Shown: positions 48,856 to 56,932 of the stretch, in pieces | How positions within the stretch are numbered: position 1 is the stretch's first letter | How the letters are laid out: every line of letters starts with the position of its first letter | Notes under the pieces: model-generated | What the model was told of the DNA's origin: nothing | Database searches by the model: none | What the model saw: the letters and a program-made list of their open reading frames with translations, nothing else | Assembly: GCA_001784435.1 (NCBI GenBank) | Contig: MFQZ01000010.1 | Span: 104,967-168,966 of the forward strand | Direction: 5' to 3' | Length of the DNA: 64,000 nucleotides | Origin: Candidatus Magasanikbacteria bacterium RIFOXYC2_FULL_42_28 | GTDB lineage: Bacteria > Patescibacteria > ABY1 > Magasanikbacterales > GWA2-37-8 | Translations under genes and position numbers: made by a program

Positions 48856-49389
48856 ATGGCTGAGTTTAAACGTTTTACTCCAGAGGAAATGAAGATAGCG
48901 AACTCGCGTGCGGAATCAGTTGATCATTTAATAAATGGGAAAGAAGTTAGGCGCGGTGGGCATGGTGGTTCCTGGCCAGGCGAAAAAGTTGGGGGTGGGG
49001 CAGAATACGTCCGGGATGATGGTGTTGAAAAACCTCGTCTGCATGTTACCGAAGACCAATTAGAGTCCGCGCGCTTTAATATGGCTGTTGCTAAGGTAGA
49101 AAAAGATTATGTGTTTCCCGATGATAATGCCAGGGCGATGTTTATGAAAGAAAGTGGCGGCGAGAAATTAAACCAAAGAGAAATAGATTATTTAGTCAAA
49201 CTTAAAGAATTAGGTGACGAGTATAACAGACTAAAAGTTTTGCGTAAAAATAAGGAGATGAGTACCCCAGCATATTCTGACAAAACATTTGAATTAAATA
49301 AACAGTGGATGGCGCTTCGTGATAATTTTGATGAGGATGAACATCCTACTCCTGACAAAGGGCGCGATCATGGCGCCCAAGCTCGGTAA
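48856..49389 (+). CDS. Unknown protein under poly-G promoter D, sharing a C-terminal domain with the 45878 protein
   Basis: A 177-residue soluble protein with a short glycine-rich N-terminal part (GGHGGSWPGEKVGGGAEYV) and a helical C-terminal domain (about residues 75-170) related to residues 212-305 of the 45878 protein, including RLHVTEDQLESAR and LNQREIDYLVKLKELGDEY. The two genes therefore form a family with a constant C-terminus and different N-termini. No known domain is recognised. The ATG at 48856 is used. Confidence 0.7.
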   Translation: MAEFKRFTPEEMKIANSRAESVDHLINGKEVRRGGHGGSWPGEKVGGGAEYVRDDGVEKPRLHVTEDQLESARFNMAVAKVEKDYVFPDDNARAMFMKESGGEKLNQREIDYLVKLKELGDEYNRLKVLRKNKEMSTPAYSDKTFELNKQWMALRDNFDEDEHPTPDKGRDHGAQAR

Positions 49390-49434
49390 TGTTTGCCGAC
49401 AAGAAGTTTAAAATAAAGTTTCAATAATTATTAA

Positions 49435-49489
49435 GAAGAATCCCGTTAACTCGGGATTCTTTGATTTTATTTCGTTTATATAGTACAAT
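49435..49489 (+). promoter_or_regulatory. Fused terminator-promoter module 1
   Basis: Hairpin AGAATCCCG/CGGGATTCT (49437-49460); its T-rich tail contains the -35 TTGATT (49461-49466), followed by 17 bases and TACAAT (49484-49489). Similar modules are at 51161 and 53074. Confidence 0.65.
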
Positions 49490-49505
49490 TACTTTCGCGT
49501 AAGTA

Positions 49506-49578
49506 TTGACAAATAAATAATTTGGTGTTATAATTCTAATACAAATATGCGTAAATTTGTATTAAATTCTATACAAAT
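49506..49578 (+). promoter_or_regulatory. Perfect promoter and operator of the AAA ATPase gene
   Basis: TTGACA at 49506-49511, 17 bases, TATAAT at 49529-49534. The inverted repeat AATACAAAT/ATTTGTATT (49538-49563) lies at the start site and an additional half-site ATACAAAT abuts the ATG. A repressor is implied. Confidence 0.7.
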
Positions 49579-50769
49579 ATGTTAAAAAGAGTACTTTTTT
49601 ATGATATTTTAGGGCAAATTGACCATAAAAATGCTTTGGTAGTTACCGGTATGCGCCAAGTGGGCAAAACCACCCTAATGAAGCAAATTTTTGAGGAAAT
49701 TGGCCAAGATAAGTCAAAATTATGGTTTGATTTTGAAAATCCGCTGGATATGAAGGTTTTTGAGGATATTGATTACAATGTCATCTATACTCGTCTGGCG
49801 CAAATGGCTGGTAATACTAAAAATCGGTTGTATATTTTTATTGATGAAATTCAGAATTTCCCGGAAATCACCAAAATCATAAAATATTTAATTGATCATT
49901 ATGGCGTGAAGTTTTTAGTAACCGGATCGTCTAATTTTTATTTGAAAAATTTATTTCCAGAAAGTTTGAGTGGACGAAAATTTTTGCATGATTTGTCACC
50001 GTTAAGTTTTAAAGAATTTTTATATTTTCACGATCAAATTTCTTTGGACGATGCCAAACGAAATGATTTGGTATCAATGCTTCATTCGCACGCGCTCATA
50101 GAAATTAAAAAATTTGAACCATATTATGATAACTATTTGCGTTATGGTGGTTTTCCCGAAGTGGCGATGGAGGTGGACAATGAATTAAAAAAAGAAATTC
50201 TTAAAAATATTTTTAAGTCATTTTTTGAAAAGGATTTAAAAATTCTCTCCGACCACAAAGATATTCGCGAATTACGTGATTTGCTTTTACTTTTAGTGCC
50301 ACGAGTTGGCTCGATGTTGGATATTTCCAAAGTTGCAAGTGAGTTGGGGGTAGAACGCGCAAAAATTTATAGTTATTTGGAATTTTTACAAGGCACTTTT
50401 ATGATTCGTCTTTTGCCGAAATTTTCGAAAAGTATCGATCGTGCTGTTGCTGGTGGGAAAAAAGTATATTTTTCTGATAATGGATTACTGGGCGCGATCG
50501 GCTCCGTGAATGACGCGCAATTATTGGAAAACGCTGTTGTTAATCAATTGGCAAATTATGGCGATTTAAGTTTTTATAATAAACGTAACACCGCGGAGAT
50601 TGATGTGATTTATAATAAAAAAATTGCTATAGAAATCAAAGCATCCGGATCAGAGTCTGATCGGCGAAAATTAACCGAATTGTCGGGTAGTTTGGGGATT
50701 AAACAGAATTATATTATTTCTAAAAATTTTGTTGAGAAAGATGGTTTTGTTTCGCCGGCGCAGTTGTAG
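49579..50769 (+). CDS. AAA ATPase with DUF4143 domain
   Basis: This 396-residue protein has the Walker A motif GMRQVGKTTLM (residues about 26-36), Walker B LYIFIDEIQN and the sensor TGSSNFYLKN of the AAA_14 group, a winged-helix part, and the C-terminal nuclease-like DUF4143 domain (KRNTAEIDVIYNKKIAIEIK). Such genes are frequent in accessory regions and are linked to mobile elements or toxin-antitoxin-like control; the function is unproven. Its last residues (about VSPAQL) read into the duplicated groEL fragment, so the natural C-terminus may be cut by a few residues. Confidence 0.85.
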   Translation: MLKRVLFYDILGQIDHKNALVVTGMRQVGKTTLMKQIFEEIGQDKSKLWFDFENPLDMKVFEDIDYNVIYTRLAQMAGNTKNRLYIFIDEIQNFPEITKIIKYLIDHYGVKFLVTGSSNFYLKNLFPESLSGRKFLHDLSPLSFKEFLYFHDQISLDDAKRNDLVSMLHSHALIEIKKFEPYYDNYLRYGGFPEVAMEVDNELKKEILKNIFKSFFEKDLKILSDHKDIRELRDLLLLLVPRVGSMLDISKVASELGVERAKIYSYLEFLQGTFMIRLLPKFSKSIDRAVAGGKKVYFSDNGLLGAIGSVNDAQLLENAVVNQLANYGDLSFYNKRNTAEIDVIYNKKIAIEIKASGSESDRRKLTELSGSLGIKQNYIISKNFVEKDGFVSPAQL

Positions 50770-51020
50770 CCGAAGAAGTCAAACGTCGTGAAGGCAATGT
50801 CGGCTATAACGCCGCGACTGGTGAATACGAGGACTTGGTCAAAGCCGGTATTATTGACCCGACAAAAGTAACACGTACAGCCTTGCAAAATGCCGCGTCA
50901 ATTGCCGGAATGTTGCTCACTACCGAAGTCGTTATCACCGATATTCCAAAAAAAGATGAACTGGCGATGCCGGGTGGTGGTATGTCGGGAGGAATGGGTG
51001 GTATGGGTGGAATGTATTAA
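50757..51020 (+). pseudogene. Second copy of the groEL 3' end
   Basis: About 264 bases correspond to the last 88 codons of groEL (VVAEEVKRREGNVGYNA to the GGMGGMY end and stop). The differences from 45342-45605 lie mostly at third codon positions, so the copy diverged while under selection as a GroEL, perhaps in another strain. It has no start of its own and marks the right end of the island. Confidence 0.85.
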
Positions 51021-51072
51021 ATGGTGGTATGCTTGCCCGCCTCTGGCGGGGGGGATGTATTAAAACACCATC

Positions 51073-51116
51073 TGTCATTCCGAGCGAGGCCAAAGGCCGA
51101 CGAGGAATCTCTGTCT
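51073..51116. repeat. Family A repeat after the groEL fragment
   Basis: TGTCATTCCGAGCGAGGCCA to CGAGGAATCTCTGTC. Confidence 0.85.
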
Positions 51117-51130
51117 ACACACACAACCAT

Positions 51131-51189
51131 AAAAATAATCGACCGCTCTGGTTCGTTCTTTTGATTTTATTTAGATGGTATAGTATAAT
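51131..51189 (+). promoter_or_regulatory. Chimeric terminator-promoter module 2
   Basis: The left half, AAAAATAATCGACCGCTC, is that of the island terminators; the right half, TGGTTCGTTCTTTTGATTTT, is that of the 53049 module. -35 TTGATT at 51161-51166, 17 bases, TATAAT at 51184-51189. It drives the 51228 gene. Confidence 0.6.
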
Positions 51190-51227
51190 TATAATATTAA
51201 ATATGATATAGTTATAATATAAATTTT

Positions 51228-51899
51228 ATGTCTAAATCTATTAATTTTAATACTGGAGCATTGGTTAATGCTGATTTGAATTTGGAGCAGTTTGAAGAAA
51301 GTTTGCAGCGTATTTTAATTGAATCACTCGTTAAGGTTGGCATACTTAAATTAGGAGAAGAAGACCATTATTACGATATATCGCAGATATATTTTTATAG
51401 AGAAAGCGTGGAGCTGAACAAAAGGATGAATGTAAAAGCAGAAAAAAATATTCGGGGCTCTGAAGAAAGCGACGCATATGAAACCCCAACTTCGCTTGAC
51501 CCTGCAAAAATTCCAGGGTACTTCCTATACATTGAAGAGCATGGTTCGGAGGTGGTCGATCCGAATGATGAGGTTATATTGGTTGTTATTACAAAATTTA
51601 ATGAAATTGTCGATCGGATTAATAAGAATATCACTGAGACGGGTAGACAAGATAGTCTTGAAATGCAAAATGATTTACAAGCTTATTACGACTTGATTGC
51701 TGGTTTAAGAAAACATGGGGAAATTAATATGTCTAAAATTAAAAGCGAAATTGATTCTGTCATTAATCTGGCGTTAGAACAGAGTCTTGAAAATGCCAGG
51801 TCTGAAATGTCTGAAAGGAAGCATTCAAGTGAAGATGTTCGTGAGGATGAAACAAGTTGGGGGTTTGATTTACCGTCTGGAAAGAAACGTTTAAATTAA
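51228..51899 (+). CDS. Unknown soluble protein
   Basis: A 223-residue acidic, helical protein with a disordered charged C-terminus. No signal peptide or membrane segment. The central part contains IPGYFLYIEEHGSEVVDPND. I recognise no domain. It is the first gene right of the island and has its own promoter in an AT-rich leader. Confidence 0.6.
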   Translation: MSKSINFNTGALVNADLNLEQFEESLQRILIESLVKVGILKLGEEDHYYDISQIYFYRESVELNKRMNVKAEKNIRGSEESDAYETPTSLDPAKIPGYFLYIEEHGSEVVDPNDEVILVVITKFNEIVDRINKNITETGRQDSLEMQNDLQAYYDLIAGLRKHGEINMSKIKSEIDSVINLALEQSLENARSEMSERKHSSEDVREDETSWGFDLPSGKKRLN

Positions 51900-51969
51900 C
51901 CGCTTATCTGTTGTGTTAATTGTTACACAAGTACGAAAGAGTAATTTTTTTAATTTATAAAAAAACGGT

Positions 51970-52894
51970 ATGTATTTAAAAAAAATGTTCGGACTCGATA
52001 GAGGAACCCAGCCACAAATCAAGATCGGAATCAATCACGAAGAGGTCGACTTGGATCAGTTGGCAAGGCTAGATAGTATTGCTAATTTTGCATTTGACCC
52101 TTCAGAAACGGATAGTACATTGTTGGTGGAGAAGAGGGATCAAATTGCTCAATATGCCGACGACGCAAGATTATTAATAAAATTTGAATCCGGTGGTTTG
52201 GCGGTTTTAAGCGCTGGTGAAATTCGTCGTGAATTGGAAGAAGATTTTGTTTCTACTAGTCGTTTGCATGATAATTTTTTTGTGGTCGATGATGTAAACC
52301 CAGATCAAAAAAAAGCAATCTTGGAAGAGCGGCGAAACAAGGAGCTATTGAGATATGATAATTTGCCAGAAAAATTTGCCGCCGAGCACGGGATTGGTGT
52401 GTTGGCAAATGAAGATGTTGTAGTATATTTAGAAAATATCAAATATTTGGCTCCGCCAGTTCAAAAGACAGTTGCTCAATATCATCAGATGTTTGATTTG
52501 AAATCTCGACGAGAGCGATATGGTCAGAGCGGTGAAGATTCCTTGTTTGCGCTGTTGGAAGAATGGAACTACGCCGGTGGTATCGTTTTTATCGGTAGGT
52601 CCTCGTTGTGATGACCAAGATAAAGTTGCTAAAGAATTATCAGAAAAATATTACGCGGATCGAAGCAAGCGTCGTTCTTTAGCGGTTGAAAAAGCACTCG
52701 CTACTATCAATGCTTTGTCTGATTTTTGGGATCAGGTTGAAAATGGACTAGATGAAACGGTGCTAGTTGTTTTTCCTGGTGCTAAACCAGTGAATGTCAG
52801 TAAAAATGAAATCAGGAATTTTGTTAACACACAAACAATCCGACAGTTAGGAGTGCCGACAGTTAATGGTAAGCCGATACCTGAACTGGAGTGA
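51970..52894 (+). CDS. Unknown protein, reading frame broken by one base near 52597
   Basis: The first frame (51970-52611) gives 213 residues ending GGIVFIGRSSL; the next frame continues to 52894 with sequence of the same composition (GPRCDDQDKVAKELSEKYYA to NGKPIPELE). Removing one A at about 52597 joins them into one protein of about 308 residues. The region is predicted helical and acidic; I recognise no domain. It may be a recent frameshift, a sequencing error or a variable site; the local sequence GGTAGGT is not an obvious slippery run. Confidence 0.55.
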
Positions 52895-53048
52895 TAATTT
52901 GGTCGGAGCAAATTTATAAGAAGTATATAAATAATAAATGATGGTTGGCAAGCCATAATGCTAGTGATGGTAAGAAAATAATTTTAGTTGTACACGTATT
53001 TAAATCATAATATAAATACGTATATAAAATATATTAGAAATTTAAAAA

Positions 53049-53102
53049 AGGAACGGGCTAAATGGTTCGTTCTTTGATTTTATTCTATTTATATAGTATA
53101 AT
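53049..53102 (+). promoter_or_regulatory. Fused terminator-promoter module 3
   Basis: Hairpin GAACG/CGTTC (53051-53072) whose T-rich tail contains -35 TTGATT (53074-53079), 17 bases, then TATAAT (53097-53102), nine bases before the next start codon. Confidence 0.65.
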
Positions 53103-53111
53103 AAACCTATT

Positions 53112-53603
53112 ATGATCAACTACTTAGTCGGTTTATTTTCGTCTTGGCCGCCGGAATTGGCTACATTTTTTTTAGCAATGTTGCCGGTGGGGGAGTTGCG
53201 CTTGGCAATTCCAGTTGCTATTTTTGGTCTGCATTTATCAAAATGGAGCGCTTATTTTTGGTCGGTTTTGGGTAATTTGGTGCCAGCGCTATTAATTTTA
53301 TATTTTGCAAAATATTTTCATAATTGGGTTGATAAAAAATCCGGTTTTTTTGGTAAGCGTTGGATAAACGCTTTGGACCGCGCTCATAAAAAATTTGAAG
53401 GTGATTATTTAAAATACCGATTAGTCGGGTTGTTGATTTTTATTGGCGTACCTCTGCCACTTACTGGTGCTTGGACTGGATGCCTGGCTGCATTTGTATT
53501 TGGTATTCCGTTTAAAAAAGCTTGGCCGTTTGTGGTGGGCGGAGTGTTGTTATCGGGGGTATTGACTTTGCTTTTAACAGTCGGGGCGGATAAGATATTT
53601 TAG
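53112..53603 (+). CDS. Small multi-drug export-family membrane protein (COG2426)
   Basis: A 163-residue integral membrane protein with about four helices. LPVGELRLAIPVAIF, GNLVPALLILYF and FIGVPLPLTGAWTGCLAAFV match the Sm_multidrug_ex family, related to the DedA/SNARE-associated fold. The transported substrate is not established for this family. Confidence 0.85.
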   Translation: MINYLVGLFSSWPPELATFFLAMLPVGELRLAIPVAIFGLHLSKWSAYFWSVLGNLVPALLILYFAKYFHNWVDKKSGFFGKRWINALDRAHKKFEGDYLKYRLVGLLIFIGVPLPLTGAWTGCLAAFVFGIPFKKAWPFVVGGVLLSGVLTLLLTVGADKIF

Positions 53604-53614
53604 TATTATTATTT

Positions 53615-53693
53615 TGTCATGCCGATGAAAATCGTCATCTCTGTCCGTTGGTTATTGATTAAGATAGAGATCCCGACTTTCGTCGGGATGATA
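53615..53693. repeat. Family A repeat upstream of prfB
   Basis: TGTCATGCCGATGAAAATCG to CGACTTTCGTCGGGATGATA. It ends about ten bases before the prfB start codon. Confidence 0.8.
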
Positions 53694-53703
53694 GTAAAAA
53701 AAT

Positions 53704-54777
53704 ATGATAGAACAATTAACAAATCTCCAACAAAAAATTACCGAAGCAATGGCGCTTTTGAAATTGCCGGATTTAAAAAATAAAATGGCGCAGTTAGCCG
53801 AGCAAATGAACGCGCCGAATTTTTGGTCTAACCAGAAGAACGCGACAATGGTTTCGCAAGATTATCAGGATATAAAAAACGAAGCAGAAAAATGGGAAGA
53901 TTTGTTAAAGCGGGCGAATGACCTGATGGAATTAGCCGAGTCGGGTGATGAATCGCTGGCTAATGAAATTGACGCACAAACCACCGAATTACAAAAAGAA
54001 TTTGAAAAATATGAATTGTCTTTGTTGTTAAACGGTCCATATGACACGAGTAATGCTATTGTCGCGATTCATTCTGGTAGTGGTGGCACTGAAGCGCAAG
54101 ATTGGGCGGAAATGTTGTTTCGGATGTATAGTCGTTTTTGTGAAAATAAAAAATGGAAAACAGAAATTTTGGATGAAGCGCGCGGAGCCGAGGCTGGTTA
54201 TAAATCCATTATGTTTCGGGTATCTGGTCGGTATGCGTTTGGTAATTTAAAATCCGAACACGGCGTGCATCGTTTGGTGCGCATCTCGCCCTTTGATGCG
54301 GAAAAAATGCGTCATACCTCGTTCGCGCTTGTGGAAGTTTTACCGGAATTGCCGGATAATGTGGAAGTTGAAATTGATCCAAAAGATTTGCGTATTGATA
54401 CATTTATGAGCGGAGGCAAAGGCGGGCAGTCGGTGAATACCACTTATAGCGCGGTGCGCATTGTGCATCTGCCGACCAATATCACGGTGTCGTGCCAAAA
54501 TGAACGCAGTCAACAACAAAACAAAGAAACCGCCATGAAAGTTTTGCGGTCAAAATTATATTTATTGGAAATGGAACGCTTGGCCAAAGAAAAACAGGAC
54601 TTGCGCGGGGAATATAAGAGTGCCGAATGGGGCAATCAAATTCGTTCGTATGTTTTGCATCCGTATCATATGGTAAAGGATTTGCGTAGTAATTATGAAA
54701 CTAGTGATGACGTCGGCGTGTTGGAAGGTGATTTGGATGGGTTGGTGGAGGCGTATTTGAAGTGGTTGAAGAAGTAA
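53704..54777 (+). CDS. prfB: Peptide chain release factor 2
   Basis: RF2 terminates translation at UGA and UAA. It has 357 residues; the codon-recognition tripeptide SPF lies in RISPFDAEKMRHTSF, and the GGQ loop is SGGKGGQSVNTT (about residue 240). The N-terminal helical domain is complete. There is no programmed in-frame UGA near the start, so the usual autoregulatory frameshift is absent. Its presence agrees with UGA being a stop in this genome. Confidence 0.97.
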   Translation: MIEQLTNLQQKITEAMALLKLPDLKNKMAQLAEQMNAPNFWSNQKNATMVSQDYQDIKNEAEKWEDLLKRANDLMELAESGDESLANEIDAQTTELQKEFEKYELSLLLNGPYDTSNAIVAIHSGSGGTEAQDWAEMLFRMYSRFCENKKWKTEILDEARGAEAGYKSIMFRVSGRYAFGNLKSEHGVHRLVRISPFDAEKMRHTSFALVEVLPELPDNVEVEIDPKDLRIDTFMSGGKGGQSVNTTYSAVRIVHLPTNITVSCQNERSQQQNKETAMKVLRSKLYLLEMERLAKEKQDLRGEYKSAEWGNQIRSYVLHPYHMVKDLRSNYETSDDVGVLEGDLDGLVEAYLKWLKK

Positions 54778-54781
54778 TGCC

Positions 54782-54842
54782 AAAATCCAAATTTCCAATT
54801 TCCAATCAAATCCAAAATCCTAATATCAAATTTGAAATTAAA
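54782..54842. repeat. Family C repeat upstream of tsaC
   Basis: AAAATCCAAATTTCCAATTT and AATCCTAATATCAAATTTG fill the gap between prfB and tsaC. Confidence 0.65.
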
Positions 54843-54847
54843 AAAAT

Positions 54848-55453
54848 ATGCAAATTTTTAAATTTGAAAATTTAGAAGAAATTATTGATTTGATAAAAGC
54901 AGGTGGTGTAGTTATCTTCCCCACCGAAACATCCTATGGTTTAGGTTGTGTTGCCACGAACCAAAAATCGGTTGATAAAATTTTTGCAATTAAAGGGCGG
55001 GTGGGTGATAAGCCGTTACTTGTAGTTGTGCCAGATGTAGCGATGGCGAAAAAATATTTGGAGTGGAATGCGACGTTAGATAATTTAGCAAAAAAATATT
55101 GGCCTGGGGCGCTAACAATAGTAGGTAAGTGTCGGAAAAAAATATTTGGAAAAAATTTAGTGAGTGGGGCGGTCGGTAAAGATAACACCGTGGCGGTTCG
55201 TGTTACGGCTCATCCCTTTTTAAAATTAATTACCGAAAAATTAGGCGTGCCACTCGTGGCGACTTCGGCGAATTTAGCCGACGCGGGGGAAATTTACGAT
55301 TCGGCCGAGGCGATTAAAATTTTTGCCAATTTAGAAAATGCGCCGGACGCGATTGTGGACGCGGGCGTGTTGCCAAAAAATTTGCCGTCGACAATTGTGA
55401 GTGTAGTAGATGATAATATAAAAGTATTGAGACAGGGGAGCGTGCGGTTGTAA
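54848..55453 (+). CDS. tsaC: Threonylcarbamoyl-AMP synthase (YrdC/Sua5)
   Basis: It makes threonylcarbamoyl-AMP from threonine, bicarbonate and ATP, the precursor that TsaD (15599) uses for t6A in tRNA. The 201-residue YrdC domain has GGVVIFPTETSYGLG, IFAIKGRVGDKPLLVVV with the KxR-type basic residues, TVAVRVTAHPF, and LVATSANLADAG. The Sua5 C-terminal domain is absent. It stands alone between two family C repeats. Confidence 0.94.
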   Translation: MQIFKFENLEEIIDLIKAGGVVIFPTETSYGLGCVATNQKSVDKIFAIKGRVGDKPLLVVVPDVAMAKKYLEWNATLDNLAKKYWPGALTIVGKCRKKIFGKNLVSGAVGKDNTVAVRVTAHPFLKLITEKLGVPLVATSANLADAGEIYDSAEAIKIFANLENAPDAIVDAGVLPKNLPSTIVSVVDDNIKVLRQGSVRL

Positions 55454-55455
55454 TT

Positions 55456-55562
55456 TTCAATGATCAATTTTCAATCAATTATCAATGCTCAATTTTCAAT
55501 TAGTGTTTGGAAATTATGGAATTGAAAATTCACTGAAAATTGAAAATTGGTAATTGAAAATT
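55456..55562. repeat. Family C repeat between tsaC and the DUF4015 gene
   Basis: TTTTCAATGATCAATTTTCA and TGAAAATTGAAAATTGGTAA form AT-rich complementary arms; related AATTTTCAATTA-type units repeat within. Confidence 0.7.
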
Positions 55563-55573
55563 ATTAATATTGT

Positions 55574-56803
55574 GTGTTAAATCAACATAAAGCATATTAT
55601 TGGCTTATCGTTCTTACGGCCTATGCCGCCGGTGCGTTTTTGATCCTAAATGCTTGGGAAGGGGTAAATTTGAGTTGGGAGGCCTCTACGCCGAATTATC
55701 CCATTCATAATTTGCATTTATCCTACGGCAATAGTAAGCCACCGGCACGTGTTGTAAAGGGGCTGTATTTAACCGCCTATTCCGCTGGCAATCCAGCTAA
55801 AATTGACGAAATAATCAACTTGATTGATAAGACAGAATTAAACGCGGTCGTGATTGATATTAAAGATTATAGCGGTTTAATTTTTTATCCATCGCAAGTG
55901 CCGCTCGTGGTAAAAATTAACGCCTCGGAAAATCGTTTGCGTGATATTGTCGCGACTATAAAAAAATTACATGATCACAATATATATGTAATCGCTCGGC
56001 AAACGGTTTTTCAAGATCCTTTTTTGGCCGAAGCACGGCCGGAGTGGGCGATTAAATCAAAAAGTGGGGGATCCGTCTCTGCTACGGCTACGCCGGACAA
56101 GTTATGGCGCGACAACAAAGGTTTAACTTGGGTTGACCCCACCCGTAAGGAAGTTTGGAATTATAATTTGGCCATCGCGCGCGAGGCGGCAGAATTAGGC
56201 TTTGATGAAATAAATTTTGATTACGTGCGCTTTCCGTCGGACGGGCCGATGAGTCAAGTGGTGTATAGTGATACTCGGAAATTATACGAAATAATGGGAG
56301 AATTTTATAAATTTATCGGGGCGGGAATGAAAGGTGCACCGGTTTGGATTTCGCTTGATATGTTTGGATTTGTAATGGAAAAATCCGGTGAGGACGATAT
56401 GCGTATTGGCCAACGCGTGGTGGACGCGGTTAATTTTACTGATTATATTTCGCCGATGATGTATCCGTCGCATTATCCGTCCGGCCACTTAAATTTAAAA
56501 AATCCGGCGGCGTTCCCTGGCGCGGTGATTGATAATGGGATGAAAATGGGTGAACATTTTTTTACAACGTCCACACGCGCGCAAGTCCGGCCATGGCTCC
56601 AAGCCTTTAATATGGGGGCGATTTATGATGCGGAAAAAATTCGCGCGCAAATTGATATGGTGGAGAAATATCCGAACGCGGGGTGGTTGTTGTGGAATGC
56701 GTCGAATAGATATTCAGATGCGGGACTCACCGTTTGTCATCCCGATGCGCCCGAGCGAAGCGACAAGTACTCTTGGGGTGAAAATCGGGGTCTCTGTCCG
56801 TAA
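55574..56803 (+). CDS. DUF4015 putative glycoside hydrolase, C-terminal tail encoded by a repeat
   Basis: A membrane-anchored or secreted protein (hydrophobic segment at residues 9-27) with the DUF4015 TIM-barrel domain. Typical stretches are GLYLTAYSAG, NAVVIDIKDYSG, DPTRKEVWNYNLAIAREAAE, LGFDEINFDYVRFPSDG and YISPMMYPSHYP. The family is thought to act on cell-wall or exopolysaccharide sugars; activity is unproven. GTG at 55574 is the likely start. The last 20 or so residues (VCHPDAPERSDKYSWGENRG) are translated from a family A repeat, so an insertion probably replaced the natural end. Confidence 0.83.
   Translation: MLNQHKAYYWLIVLTAYAAGAFLILNAWEGVNLSWEASTPNYPIHNLHLSYGNSKPPARVVKGLYLTAYSAGNPAKIDEIINLIDKTELNAVVIDIKDYSGLIFYPSQVPLVVKINASENRLRDIVATIKKLHDHNIYVIARQTVFQDPFLAEARPEWAIKSKSGGSVSATATPDKLWRDNKGLTWVDPTRKEVWNYNLAIAREAAELGFDEINFDYVRFPSDGPMSQVVYSDTRKLYEIMGEFYKFIGAGMKGAPVWISLDMFGFVMEKSGEDDMRIGQRVVDAVNFTDYISPMMYPSHYPSGHLNLKNPAAFPGAVIDNGMKMGEHFFTTSTRAQVRPWLQAFNMGAIYDAEKIRAQIDMVEKYPNAGWLLWNASNRYSDAGLTVCHPDAPERSDKYSWGENRGLCP
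56735..56800. repeat. Family A repeat at the 3' end of the DUF4015 gene
   Basis: TGTCATCCCGATGCGCCCGA to AAAATCGGGGTCTCTGTCCG; it includes most of the coding tail. Confidence 0.8.
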
Positions 56804-56816
56804 TAAAGTATTATTA

Positions 56817-56926
56817 ATGTCAAATTTCCAATTTCCCATGTCAAATCAAATCCAAAATCCAAATTACGAAATTGACATTTTGGCTTTGACATTGATTGGA
56901 AATTGGAAATTTGGATTTTGAAATTA
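56817..56926. repeat. Family C repeat upstream of ksgA
   Basis: TGTCAAATTTCCAATTTCCC and GATTGGAAATTGGAAATTTG are complementary arms; the element ends about seven bases before the ksgA start. Confidence 0.8.
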
Positions 56927-56932
56927 TCACCT

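Noticed and set aside
53704..54777. Programmed frameshift in prfB and recoded UGA
   Set aside because: prfB is one uninterrupted frame, and several genes here end in TGA, so neither the frameshift nor a changed code is supported.
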